Shown here piece by piece: positions 17,781 to 26,742 of a DNA stretch of 64,000 nucleotides. The stretch comes from JL08 sp963765555 (GTDB lineage Bacteria; Pseudomonadota; Alphaproteobacteria; Rhodobacterales; Rhodobacteraceae): assembly GCA_963765555.1 (NCBI GenBank), contig CAVXWX010000001.1:1-64000 (forward strand), written 5' to 3'. A program made the translations under genes and the position numbers. How positions within the stretch are numbered: the stretch's first letter is position 1; each line of letters opens with the position of its first letter. Below the pieces are notes generated by a model. That model was not told the origin of the DNA. It did no database searches and saw only the letters and a program-made list of their open reading frames with translations.

Positions 17781-17831
17781 GGTGGCAGTCGGCGCGCAAA
17801 ACGAAGCATCCCAAGATGGCCCTTGCGCACG

Positions 17832-18772
17832 ATGAAGGTTGAAGACGCATCATCGCGACCGGCCCTTGGAATAGGTCTCAAGCTGACGGCGGTCTTTTTG
17901 TTCACCACGATGGCGGCCTTGATCAAGGCCACGTCAGATCAGGTTCCTGCGGGCGAAGCTGTCTTTTTCCGGTCCTTTTTTGCGATTCCGGTGATCGTGA
18001 TCTGGTTGATCCAGCGCGGCCAATTGCGCAGTGGGCTGATTGCAAAAAACCCGTGGGGCCATGTGCGTCGCGGGGTTTTCGGATCAACGGCAATGGGCCT
18101 GACCTTTTTCGGACTGGGCCTGCTGCCGCTTCCCGAAGTCACGGCCATCGGGTTTGCGACGCCGATTTTTACAGTGATACTGGCGGCGATATTGCTGGGC
18201 GAGCGGATCAGGTTGATCCGCGTCGGCGCTGTCACGCTCGGCTTGCTCGGGGTTCTGATCATCCTGTCGCCGCGCTTGTCTGGCTCGACGGGCCTGAATG
18301 ATCAGGCAACGATCGGGGCGCTGATGATCCTTGTCGCTACTTTGATGCGGTCGCTTGTGCAAATCCAGATCCGCCAGATGGTTCAAACAGAGCATACGGC
18401 CGCCATTGTGTTTTACTTTTCGGCCACAGCATCCGTGTTGTCATTGCTGACCCTGCCATTTGGATGGGTGGTGCCCGAACCCTGGGACAATCGTCGCTTT
18501 TGGTGTTGGCCGGGTTGATGGGCGGCGTGGCACAAATTCTGATCACATCGGCATATCGCTTCGGAACAGTGTCTATGTTGGCACCTTACGATTATGCATC
18601 GATGCTGTTTGCGATTGTGATCGGCTATGTCTGGTTCGGCGAACTGCCAACGCTTGTCATGCTTGTCGGTGCAACGCTGGTGATCGGTGCCGGCGTCTTG
18701 GTGATCTGGCGCGAACACCATCTTGGGCTTGAGCGGCGCAAAGCCCGTTCCGTGACAGATCCAAAAGCCTAG
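17832..18772 (+). CDS. EamA/DMT-family transporter, frameshifted
   Basis: This is a ten-helix drug/metabolite-type exporter of the EamA superfamily with two five-helix repeats. The first 215 or so residues (from MKVEDASSRPALG) are intact up to FGWVVPEP; from there the current frame stops at 18518, while the frame one base back continues with GQSSLLVLAGLMGGVAQILI and runs to 18772 with the last helices and a basic tail. One missing base in the run CCCTGGGACA, probably a G, explains it. With that base restored the protein has about 313 residues. The substrate is unknown. Either a recent inactivation or a homopolymer read error. Confidence 0.82.
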
Positions 18773-18826
18773 CTACATTTCCAATAACTGCGGACTGTGA
18801 TCCGCACCGTCCCAACAGGAGCACCC

Positions 18827-19426
18827 ATGACCGAGTCAAACAAACACAAAACTGAAATGAAGGCCGTTCAGGCCAAACACCGCGAAAAAGTCGCCAAGGC
18901 AACAGATCCCGGTCGCGGCTTGGTGCTTGTCCACACCGGCAATGGAAAGGGCAAATCCAGCTCTGCGTTCGGGGTTATCGTGCGTGCGCTGGGCTGGAAA
19001 CAGAAGGTGGGTGTCGTTCAATTTATCAAAGGCACCTGGATCACGGGGGAACGGCAGTTCTTTGACAAGCTCGGGCAGGTGGTTTGGCACACAATGGGCG
19101 AAGGGTTTACATGGGATACTCAGGACAAGGATCGTGATATCGCCGCTGCAACGGCTGCCTATCAGAAAGCCTGCGAAATGATGGAAAGCGGTGAATTCGA
19201 CCTGATCGTTCTGGACGAAATCAATATCGCGCTGCGGTATGACTATCTGGATGTAAACGCTGTTCTGGACGGGTTAAAGGCGCGATCGGACAAAACCAGC
19301 GTGATCCTGACAGGGCGCGATGCAAAGCCGGAATTGATGGAATACGCCGATTTAGTGACTGAAATGACCGAAATTAAACATCCCTACGCGGCCGGGATCA
19401 AGGCGCAGCGCGGCGTGGATTTTTAG
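18827..19426 (+). CDS. cobO: Cob(I)yrinic acid a,c-diamide adenosyltransferase
   Basis: CobO (BtuR/CobA-type) moves the 5'-deoxyadenosyl group from ATP to cob(I)alamin or its precursor. The P-loop is GNGKGKSSSAFG, followed by the family's VQFIKGTWITGE and a Walker-B-like LIVLDEINIALRYDYL and ILTGRDAKPELMEYADLVTE. The 199-residue size is standard. I took ATG 18827, preceded by CAGGAGCACCC. It stands alone between the EamA gene and ilvE, so other cobalamin genes must lie elsewhere. Confidence 0.96.
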   Translation: MTESNKHKTEMKAVQAKHREKVAKATDPGRGLVLVHTGNGKGKSSSAFGVIVRALGWKQKVGVVQFIKGTWITGERQFFDKLGQVVWHTMGEGFTWDTQDKDRDIAAATAAYQKACEMMESGEFDLIVLDEINIALRYDYLDVNAVLDGLKARSDKTSVILTGRDAKPELMEYADLVTEMTEIKHPYAAGIKAQRGVDF

Positions 19427-19436
19427 CATGTGATCG

Positions 19437-19460
19437 GGTGGCCTGACGTCTCAGGCCACC
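19437..19460. terminator. Hairpin between convergent cobO and ilvE
   Basis: A perfect ten-base-pair stem (GGTGGCCTGA / TCAGGCCACC) with a CGTC loop follows the cobO stop by ten bases; only a weak T-rich tail (TGTGTTCTTT) follows on the plus strand. It can serve both convergent genes. Confidence 0.7.
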
Positions 19461-19485
19461 TGTGTTCTTTGCGGTCTGTGCCAAA

Positions 19486-20355
19486 TCAGGACCGCACCAG
19501 CTTTTCATATCCTTGCGCGATATCCCGCGTCAGTGCGCCGACTTCAAAATTATAATCGCCGATCTGGCCGACCGGTGTGACCTCGGCGGCGGTGCCGGTC
19601 AGCCAGCATTGTTCGAACCCTTCCAGTTCTTCGGGCATGATATGGCGTTCATGCACCTTGATCTGGCGATCTTTCAGCATGCCGATCACGGTTTGGCGCG
19701 TCAGGCCGTTCAGAAAACAATCTGGATCGGGGGTGTGGACCTCGCCGTTCTTGACGAAAAAGATGTTGGCGCCGGTCGCTTCGGCGACATAGCCGCGATA
19801 ATCGAACATCATCGCATCCGAACAGCCTTTGGCCTCGGCTGCGTGTTTGGACATGGTGCAGATCATGTACAGGCCTGCAGCCTTTGCGTGGCTTGGTATG
19901 GTTTCAGGGCTCGGGCGCTTCCATTTTGAAATGTCCAGCTTTGCGCCTTTCATTTTTGCATCGCCATAATAGGCACCCCATTCCCAAGCGGCGATTGCCA
20001 TGCGCACGGGATTGCGGGCGGATGCGACGCCCATGTCTTCACCCGCGCCGCGCCATGCGACTGCACGCACATAGGCGTCTTGCAATCCGCTGGCGGCCAA
20101 CACCTCGACCTTGGCAGCTTCGATTTCGTCGATTGTGTAGGGGATCTCAAAATCGATCATCTGTGCCGAACGCTTCAGACGTTCCGAATGTTCGCGGGAT
20201 TTGAAAATTTTGCCGTTATACGCGCGTTCTCCTTCAAAAACGGATGACGCATAATGCATTGCATGGGTCAGGATGTGGACGTTGGCGTCGCGCCAGTCGA
20301 TCATTTTGCCATCCATCCAGATGTAACCATCCCGATCATCATATCGTCCCGCCAT
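19486..20355 (-). CDS. ilvE: Branched-chain amino acid aminotransferase
   Basis: A PLP fold-type IV aminotransferase for the last step of valine, leucine and isoleucine synthesis. Family marks are HYASSVFEGERAYNG, the Schiff-base Lys region SHAKAAGLYMIC, and YVAEATGANIFFVKNG with the Glu that contacts the pyridine ring. The C-terminal phosphate-binding segment reads CWLTGTAAEVTPVGQIG. It has 289 residues and starts ATG 20355 behind GGAGGATTCTATC. It is a single gene, facing cobO and diverging from the petP-like gene. Confidence 0.94.
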   Translation of the reverse strand: MAGRYDDRDGYIWMDGKMIDWRDANVHILTHAMHYASSVFEGERAYNGKIFKSREHSERLKRSAQMIDFEIPYTIDEIEAAKVEVLAASGLQDAYVRAVAWRGAGEDMGVASARNPVRMAIAAWEWGAYYGDAKMKGAKLDISKWKRPSPETIPSHAKAAGLYMICTMSKHAAEAKGCSDAMMFDYRGYVAEATGANIFFVKNGEVHTPDPDCFLNGLTRQTVIGMLKDRQIKVHERHIMPEELEGFEQCWLTGTAAEVTPVGQIGDYNFEVGALTRDIAQGYEKLVRS

Positions 20356-20522
20356 GATAGAATCCTCCTATGCGTTGCGAATGTCTTTTCATATGTTGCG
20401 CAAATTATGACCACTTCGGACATATAATTGCGCCAAAACTGCGATTCGATATCGCTTCACCCTTGGAATGTCAACAACACTGACGTAAGCTGCCGCAAAT
20501 CAGTTTGGTGAACGAGGGTATC

Positions 20523-21035
20523 ATGGCCGAAGGGCGTGCGGCACAAGGGTACGGCGGCGAAAGCCTGCTGTTCCTTACGGATGAGCAGTTGCGACAAGGG
20601 ATCGAGGCAATGTTCTTTGCCTATCGCGGCTTTACCGCAGACCCGGACCGGATTCTTGCGGATATGGCCTATGGCCGGGCGCATCATCGCGCTGTTCACT
20701 TCATCAGCCGCGCACCGGGAACCACAGTCAACAACCTGTTGAATATTCTGGGTGTTACCAAACAATCGCTGAACCGCGTTTTACGTACGTTGATCCAGGA
20801 CGGTCTTGTCGAAAGCCGCGTTGGCAAAACCGACAAGCGCGAACGCCATTTGCACCTGACCGAAAAAGGTGCCGAGTTGGAGCGTACCCTCTCGGATGCG
20901 CAGCGCGAACGCATGCGTGCCGCCTACCGCGAGGCTGGCCCCGAGGCGGTCAGCGGGTTTCGTCAGGTTCTGGAGGCAATGATGGATGCCGACCTGCGGC
21001 GCAAATACGTCAGGCTGAAGGAGGCAGGTCAATGA
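20523..21035 (+). CDS. petP: MarR-family regulator, PetP-like
   Basis: A 170-residue MarR-type winged-helix regulator. The DNA-binding part reads TVNNLLNILGVTKQSLNRVLRTLI followed by the wing RVGKTDKRERHLHLTEKG. It overlaps the following OmpR-type gene by four bases. In Rhodobacter capsulatus a MarR-type petP and an OmpR-type petR sit together in just this order, beside petABC; the pairing is the basis for the name. Here petABC is some 9.5 kb away, on the other strand. ATG 20523 follows GAGGGTATC; an upstream GTG is weaker. No ligand can be inferred. Confidence 0.8.
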   Translation: MAEGRAAQGYGGESLLFLTDEQLRQGIEAMFFAYRGFTADPDRILADMAYGRAHHRAVHFISRAPGTTVNNLLNILGVTKQSLNRVLRTLIQDGLVESRVGKTDKRERHLHLTEKGAELERTLSDAQRERMRAAYREAGPEAVSGFRQVLEAMMDADLRRKYVRLKEAGQ

Positions 21036-21733
21036 GCGAGATGGACGCCCACCTGCTGATTGTCGATGATGATGAACGCATCCGCAGCCTGCTGCAGAAG
21101 TTTCTGATCCGAAACGGCTTTCTTGTGACATCGGCGCGCGACGCGGCCCATGCGCGGCGCATTCTGTCGGGTCTGGATTTTGATATGATCGTCATGGATG
21201 TCATGATGCCCGGAGAAGACGGCGTGTCGTTGACCAGATCCTTGCGGGAAAACTCGCAAACGCCGATTTTGTTGCTGACGGCGAAGGGCGAAACCGAAAA
21301 CCGGATCGAAGGTCTTGAGGCGGGCGCGGATGATTATCTGGCAAAACCGTTTGAGCCGAAAGAGCTTCTTTTGCGGATCAACGCGATTTTGCGGCGTATG
21401 CCCGAAACACCTGTGGAAAGCACAGCGCCAAAAATCCTGCACCTTGGGCCGATCCGCTACGATATTGAACGCGGGCAGATGTGGCAGGGCGACGAGCCTG
21501 TCCGGTTGACCGCAACGGAAAGCCAGTTGATGAAAATCTTTTCGTCCTGTCCCGGTGAACCAGTCAGCCGTGCCAAACTTGTCGAGGATCTGGGGCGCGA
21601 TCTGGGGCAGGCGCAGGAACGGGCGGTGGATGTCCAGATCACCCGTTTGCGCCGCAAGATCGAGGAAAACTCGAAACAACCAAGGTATCTGCAAACCGTG
21701 CGCGGTGCCGGATACATGCTGGCGCCGGACTAG
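21032..21733 (+). CDS. petR: OmpR-family response regulator, PetR-like
   Basis: A 233-residue two-domain response regulator. The receiver has the acidic pair in IVDDDERI, the phospho-acceptor Asp in MIVMDVMMPGEDG, Thr in LLLTAKGE and Lys in DDYLAKPFEP. The C-terminal winged helix ends with DVQITRLRRKIEENSKQPRY and the OmpR motif VRGAGYMLAPD. No histidine kinase gene is adjacent, as is also true for petR in Rhodobacter. Start overlaps the petP-like stop (ATGA), so the pair is co-translated. Confidence 0.88.
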   Translation: MSEMDAHLLIVDDDERIRSLLQKFLIRNGFLVTSARDAAHARRILSGLDFDMIVMDVMMPGEDGVSLTRSLRENSQTPILLLTAKGETENRIEGLEAGADDYLAKPFEPKELLLRINAILRRMPETPVESTAPKILHLGPIRYDIERGQMWQGDEPVRLTATESQLMKIFSSCPGEPVSRAKLVEDLGRDLGQAQERAVDVQITRLRRKIEENSKQPRYLQTVRGAGYMLAPD

Positions 21734-21779
21734 ACGCGCCTGTCGGGGTTAAGTATTTTTGAAAAGGTGAAGACGGAAG

Positions 21780-22706
21780 ATGCAGACTGCACTGATTACC
21801 CACGCCGATTGTCTGGACCATGTCACGCCCGACGGGCACCCGGAGCGCGTGGCGCGGTTGGAGCATGTGCTGCATGCGCTGGCCCCGTTGAACCTGCCAC
21901 AGATTACAGCGCCGTTGGCCGCCGAAGATGATGTTTTGCGGGTCCATCCGGCCGCCTATCTGGCAGAGTTGCGCCGCACGGCACCCAAAACGGGCGCGGC
22001 ACAGATTGATGCGGATACATGGATGTCACCGGGTACGTTAACGGCCGCTTTCCGGGCGGCGGGCGCGGTAGTACGTGCTGTCGATATGGTTCTGGGTGGT
22101 GAGGCAGGCAATGCGTTCTGTGCCACACGCCCGCCGGGGCATCACGCTGAAACAGACACTGCAATGGGGTTCTGTTTCATCGGCAATGCGGCACTGGCGG
22201 CGAAATATGCATTGGATCACCATGGCCTGAACCGGGTAGCTGTGGTTGATTTCGATGTTCACCACGGCAACGGAACCCAAGATCTGTTGTGGGACGAAAA
22301 ACGCGCGTTGTTCATTACATCGCAGCAAATGCCATTGTGGCCCGGTACGGGGCGCGCCGATGAAACGGGTGCGCATGACAATGTTCTGAATATGCCGCTG
22401 CCGCCCGGTTCTGATGGGGAAGCTATGAAAAAAGCCTATTCAGAGACTGCTTTCCCCCGATTGCTGGCATTTGATCCAGATCTGATCATCATCAGTGCAG
22501 GCTTTGATGCGCACCGCGATGATCCGCTGGCCCAGCTGGATTGGGATACGGAAGATTTTGCTTGGGTTACCGAACAAATCTGCGCCATCGCGGCGACGTG
22601 TTGCAGCGGGCGCGTGGTCTCGACACTGGAAGGCGGGTATGATCTGACTGCATTGGCCGCCGCCGCGCGGGCCCATGTAGAAGCATTGATGAAAGCCGCG
22701 ATATGA
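21780..22706 (+). CDS. Histone-deacetylase-fold (AcuC-like) deacetylase
   Basis: A zinc amidohydrolase of the arginase/deacetylase superfamily. Catalytic motifs are present: the His pair in RPPGHHAETDTAMGFC, the zinc site DFDVHHGNGTQDL and the Asp ligand in ISAGFDAHRDDPLAQL, plus GGYDL near the end. At 308 residues it is a stand-alone bacterial form; possible substrates include acetylated proteins, polyamines or other acetamides and cannot be separated by sequence here. Its stop overlaps the xseB start, so it is the first gene of the xseB-ispA-dxs unit, a layout that is common in Rhodobacterales. Confidence 0.92.
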   Translation: MQTALITHADCLDHVTPDGHPERVARLEHVLHALAPLNLPQITAPLAAEDDVLRVHPAAYLAELRRTAPKTGAAQIDADTWMSPGTLTAAFRAAGAVVRAVDMVLGGEAGNAFCATRPPGHHAETDTAMGFCFIGNAALAAKYALDHHGLNRVAVVDFDVHHGNGTQDLLWDEKRALFITSQQMPLWPGTGRADETGAHDNVLNMPLPPGSDGEAMKKAYSETAFPRLLAFDPDLIIISAGFDAHRDDPLAQLDWDTEDFAWVTEQICAIAATCCSGRVVSTLEGGYDLTALAAAARAHVEALMKAAI

Positions 22707-22957
22707 CCGACACCCCGACCGACACCCCGGTAAATGATATGACATTCGAACAGGCGATGGCCGAGCTTGAACAGGTGGTTACACAGCTGGAGCGGGGCGA
22801 CGTTGCGCTGGATGCCTCAATCAGCCTGTACGAACGGGGTGCTGCCCTGAAAAAACGCTGCGAGGCAAAACTCAAGGAAGCCGAGGAAAAGGTGGCCGCG
22901 ATTACGCTGGATGCGGATGGCGCGGCGACCGGAACGAAGCCTGTCGAAGGCCTCTGA
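22703..22957 (+). CDS. xseB: Exodeoxyribonuclease VII small subunit
   Basis: The small helical subunit of exonuclease VII, which with XseA degrades single-stranded DNA. The 84-residue product has the family core MTFEQAMAELEQVVTQLERG followed by LDASISLYERGAALKKRCEA and a helical tail. Its ATG overlaps the stop of the upstream deacetylase gene, and the ispA start follows two bases after its own stop. The xseB-ispA-dxs order is widespread in proteobacteria. Confidence 0.96.
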   Translation: MTDTPTDTPVNDMTFEQAMAELEQVVTQLERGDVALDASISLYERGAALKKRCEAKLKEAEEKVAAITLDADGAATGTKPVEGL

Positions 22958-22959
22958 TC

Positions 22960-23827
22960 ATGTTCGAGGTTCGCCTGAAGGACGCCGCGACGGCTGTTCA
23001 GGCTCATTTTGACAGGATATTGCCAACGCGACCCGCCCTGCCTGTGCTTGAGGGCATGTCTTATGCGACAAAGGGAGGGAAACGGCTTGCGGGCGTTTCT
23101 GGTTCTGGAATCCGCGCGCCTGCACTCGATCGGGCCGCAACAGGCGATCTGGCCGGCAACTGCAATCGAAGCCTTGCACGCCTACAGCCTGGTTCATGAC
23201 GATTTGCCGTGTATGGACGATGATGATTTGCGACGAGGGTTGCCGACGCTTCACATCAAATGGAACGAGGCGACGGCGGTTCTGGTCGGCGATGCATTGC
23301 AAAGTCTGGCCTTTGAATGCGTGACCCATCCGGACTGCGGCGCCGCGGAAATACGCGTGGAACTGGCCAGAAGCCTTGCCATTGCCGGCGGGGTCCACGG
23401 CATGGTTTTGGGCCAAGCGCTTGATATCGAGGCTGAAACAGCAAAAACGCCTTTGTCGCTGGACGAAATTACCACGCTTCAGATGAACAAGACCGGTGCC
23501 TTGATCCAATGGTCGTGCGAGGCCGGAGCGGCCATGGCCATGGCGGACAAAACTGCGCTGCGCCAATTCGCGCAAGCATTAGGACTTGCTTTCCAGATTG
23601 CGGACGACATCTTGGATGTGGAAGGCGATCCGGCAAAAGCCGGCAAGCGGGTGCAAAAAGACGATGCAGCAGGCAAGGCGACGTTTGTGTCGCATCTGGG
23701 TTTGGACGGGGCAAAGAAACGCGCTGGCGAACTTGTTGAAGCAGCCTGTGATGCGCTGGACGACTATGGATCAGAGGCGCAAACCTTGCGGGACGCGGCG
23801 CGGTTCGTTATCTCGCGCGACAGCTAG
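22960..23827 (+). CDS. ispA: Farnesyl/geranyl diphosphate synthase, frameshifted
   Basis: IspA condenses IPP with DMAPP and GPP to farnesyl diphosphate for quinones and undecaprenyl phosphate. The first 47 residues (MFEVRLKDAATAVQAHFDRI up to YATKGGKRL) are in one frame; from about 23095 the other frame carries RAFLVLESARLHSIG, the first Asp-rich motif LVHDDLPCMDDDDLRRG and the second FQIADDILDVEGD. Changing CTTGCGGGC to CTGCGGGC, removing one T, joins them into the expected GGKRLRAFLV. Because ispA is normally essential, a sequence error or a mixed population is at least as likely as true loss. Confidence 0.88.
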
Positions 23828-23860
23828 GCACAGTTTGGCCTTGTGCCACAGGAGGCGCAT

Positions 23861-25789
23861 ATGAACGACCGGCCCAAAACGCCGTTGCTGGACACAATTG
23901 ACCGTCCGGCCGACCTGAAACAGTTGACCGACCGCCAGTTGACGCAATTGGCCGGTGAACTGCGGGCAGAAACGATTTCTGCTGTTTCGGTAACGGGCGG
24001 CCATTTGGGGGCCGGATTGGGTGTGGTCGAGTTGACGGTTGCGTTGCACGCCGTGTTTGACACGCCGCGCGACAAGCTGGTTTGGGATGTCGGACACCAG
24101 TGTTATCCCCACAAAATACTGACGGAACGGCGTGACCGGATCAGAACCTTGCGGATGAAAGACGGGTTAAGCGGTTTCACCAAACGATCTGAATCGCCCT
24201 ATGACCCGTTTGGGGCGGCCCATTCCTCGACCTCGATCAGTGCCGCGTTGGGGTTCGCTGTCGCGCGTGATCTGGGGGGCAACACGCCGGAAGGGTTGGG
24301 CGATGCCATCGCCGTGATCGGGGATGGCGCGATGAGTGCCGGCATGGCCTATGAGGCAATGAACAATGCCGGCCATTTGAAAAAGCGTCTGATCGTTATC
24401 TTGAATGACAATGAAATGAGCATTGCACCGCCCGTTGGTGCCATGTCGTCATATCTTAGCCGGCTTTATGCGGAAGAGCCGTTTCAGGAGTTGAAAGCAG
24501 CCGCCAAGGGGGCCGTGTCTTTGTTGCCCGAACCGTTTCGCGCAGGGGCCAAGCGGGCCAAGGATGTGCTGAAAGGTATGACTGTCGGCGGAACATTGTT
24601 CGAAGCGCTTGGGTTTTCCTATGTCGGGCCGATTGACGGGCACGACATGTCGCAGCTTTTGCCGGTGCTTCGCACTGTGAAACAACGCGCCACTGGCCCG
24701 ATCTTGATTCACGTGATTACCAAAAAAGGCAAAGGCTATGCGCCCGCCGAATCTGCGCGCGACAAGGGCCATGCCACTGCTAAGTTTGATGTTGTGACCG
24801 GCAAACAGGCCAAGACCCCATCAAACGCACCCAGCTACACCAGCGTTTACGCCAAGGCGCTGCTGGCCGAAGCGGCGACAGATGACAAGATTTGCGCAGT
24901 CACCGCCGCGATGCCGGACGGCACCGGATTGAACATGTTTGCTGACCGCTATCCCAGCCGGTGTTTTGATGTTGGCATTGCCGAGCAACACGGGGTTACG
25001 TTTTCGGCCGCCTTGGCCGCAGGCGGGATGAAACCGTTTTGCACGATGTATTCAACGTTTTTGCAACGCGGCTATGATCAGGTCGTGCACGATGTCGCCA
25101 TTCAGCGACTGCCGGTGCGGTTTGCGATTGATCGCGCCGGACTGGTCGGTGCGGACGGGGCAACACATGCGGGCAGTTACGATATCGCATTTCTGGCAAA
25201 TTTGCCGGGCTTTACCGTAATGGCAGCCGCGGACGAAGCGGAATTGATGCATATGGTGGCCACCGCCGCCGCGCATGACAGTGGCCCGATTTCTGTTCGT
25301 TTTCCCCGTGGAGAAGGTGTGGGCGTTGATTTGCCCGACCGGGGAGAGATTTTGGAAATCGGCAAAGGCAGGATCGTTCAGGACGGCGCACGCGTTGCCA
25401 TCCTGTCCTTCGGGACGCGCCTGTCAGAGGTCAAGAAAGCGGCTGAAGCGTTGGGTGCCAAAGGTATTCACCCGACCATTGCCGACGCCCGCTTTGCCAA
25501 GCCGCTTGATAAGGAATTGATCCTGTCGCTTGCACATTCCCACGAGGCGCTGATTACGATCGAAGAAGGCGCTGTGGGGGGATTTGGCAGCCATGTTGCG
25601 CAGTTGATTGCCGATGAAGGTATTTTCGATACAGGCTTGCGATTCCGGTCCATGGTTCTTCCTGATACGTTCATTGATCAGGCGAACCCCGCTGACATGT
25701 ATGCCAGTGCGGCAATGAACGCCGATCACATCGAAGCCAAGGTGTTGAGTGTTCTTGGTATTGCTTCCATCGGCGAAAAAAGGGCCTGA
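23861..25789 (+). CDS. dxs: 1-Deoxy-D-xylulose-5-phosphate synthase
   Basis: DXS joins pyruvate and glyceraldehyde 3-phosphate, the entry to the MEP isoprenoid pathway, using thiamine diphosphate. The N-terminal region has GGHLGAGLGVVELTVALH and DVGHQCYPHKIL, the ThDP/Mg motif GDGAMSAGMAYEAMNNAG with NDNEMS, and the pyrimidine domain shows GIAEQHGVTFSAALAAGG and YSTFLQRGYDQ. C-terminal domain intact; 642 residues, full length. ATG 23861 is behind CAGGAGGCGCAT. It is the third isoprenoid-operon gene after xseB and ispA. Confidence 0.98.
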   Translation: MNDRPKTPLLDTIDRPADLKQLTDRQLTQLAGELRAETISAVSVTGGHLGAGLGVVELTVALHAVFDTPRDKLVWDVGHQCYPHKILTERRDRIRTLRMKDGLSGFTKRSESPYDPFGAAHSSTSISAALGFAVARDLGGNTPEGLGDAIAVIGDGAMSAGMAYEAMNNAGHLKKRLIVILNDNEMSIAPPVGAMSSYLSRLYAEEPFQELKAAAKGAVSLLPEPFRAGAKRAKDVLKGMTVGGTLFEALGFSYVGPIDGHDMSQLLPVLRTVKQRATGPILIHVITKKGKGYAPAESARDKGHATAKFDVVTGKQAKTPSNAPSYTSVYAKALLAEAATDDKICAVTAAMPDGTGLNMFADRYPSRCFDVGIAEQHGVTFSAALAAGGMKPFCTMYSTFLQRGYDQVVHDVAIQRLPVRFAIDRAGLVGADGATHAGSYDIAFLANLPGFTVMAAADEAELMHMVATAAAHDSGPISVRFPRGEGVGVDLPDRGEILEIGKGRIVQDGARVAILSFGTRLSEVKKAAEALGAKGIHPTIADARFAKPLDKELILSLAHSHEALITIEEGAVGGFGSHVAQLIADEGIFDTGLRFRSMVLPDTFIDQANPADMYASAAMNADHIEAKVLSVLGIASIGEKRA

Positions 25790-25798
25790 TAGGGTCTA

Positions 25799-26656
25799 TT
25801 ATTCAGGTCCGTTCCGCAGCATGGCCTGCAATCCTTCCCGATAGGTAGGAAACTTCAGGCGCACGTTCAGTTCGTCCTTGATCCGGTCATTTCGCACGCG
25901 TTTGCTTTCTGCATAAAAACTGCGCGCCATAGGGGTAAGATCGGCATCTTCAAAGGCGATTTCGGGCGGGACTGGTACGTTTAGCAATTGCGCGGCATAG
26001 CCGATCACATCCTGAGGCGGCGCGGGATCATCATCGCAGAGATTATAGATGGCACCGCGATTGGGGTGGGTGATCGACGCCATTAAAACGTTGGCGATAT
26101 CTTCTACATGAATACGCGAAAACACCTGCCCCTCTTTCACGATCCGGCGTGCTGTCCCATTGCGTACTTTTTCGAATGGCCCGCGCCCCGGCCCATAAAT
26201 CCCCGCCAGCCGGAATATGTGCAATGGCAGATCAGAAATTGATTGCCATTCCGCTTCGGCCTTCATCCGTGCCGTGCCACGTTTTGTACTGGGGGACAGC
26301 GGGGTTTGTTCGTCAACCCACCCGCCCTGATGGTCGCCGTAAACACCGGTTGTCGACAGATACCCGACCCATGTCAGATCCGGCGCCCTTTTCGCGATCG
26401 CGTCACGGCAGTGTGCCAGAACAGGATCACCCGACGCATCCGGGCCCGCCGATACCAGAATATGACTGGCCTGTTCGATAACCGGCTGCACATCTGATCC
26501 CGGCCAGATCACCGGCGTTATTCCGGTCTGTTCCAACTGTTTTGCGTTCTGATCGGACCGTGTTGTGCCGATCACCGTCCAACCCAGTGGCAAAAGCAGA
26601 CGTGCCAGCGCCTGCGCAGAATATCCGTGACCGAAAGAAAGCAGTGTTTTTGTCAT
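25799..26656 (-). CDS. NAD(P)-binding epimerase/reductase (YeeZ-like)
   Basis: An atypical/extended SDR of 285 residues. The Rossmann start is LLSFGHGYSAQALARLL, a GxGxxxxA variant; other marks are YLSTTGVYGDHQGGWVDE, with the Tyr of TGVYGD replacing the usual YxxxK pattern, and FRLAGIYGPGRGP. These match the E. coli YeeZ-type family, whose substrate is not known. It converges on dxs, 9 bases away, and diverges from the methyltransferase gene by 86 bases. The ATG at 26656 (MTKTLLSFGHGYS) is preferred to an upstream in-frame codon lacking a ribosome site. Confidence 0.82.
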   Translation of the reverse strand: MTKTLLSFGHGYSAQALARLLLPLGWTVIGTTRSDQNAKQLEQTGITPVIWPGSDVQPVIEQASHILVSAGPDASGDPVLAHCRDAIAKRAPDLTWVGYLSTTGVYGDHQGGWVDEQTPLSPSTKRGTARMKAEAEWQSISDLPLHIFRLAGIYGPGRGPFEKVRNGTARRIVKEGQVFSRIHVEDIANVLMASITHPNRGAIYNLCDDDPAPPQDVIGYAAQLLNVPVPPEIAFEDADLTPMARSFYAESKRVRNDRIKDELNVRLKFPTYREGLQAMLRNGPE

Positions 26657-26742
26657 GGAACACCAGATGCGCAATGCCAGCCGATTATGCAAGCTTTACA
26701 AGACACTTGATCGACAAAGGCAGTGTCGGGTCTAATAGGGCC

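Noticed and set aside
22960..23827. Programmed frameshift in ispA or thiP
   Set aside because: No slippery heptamer, internal Shine-Dalgarno or following pseudoknot seen; a one-base insertion in a Leu codon explains both.
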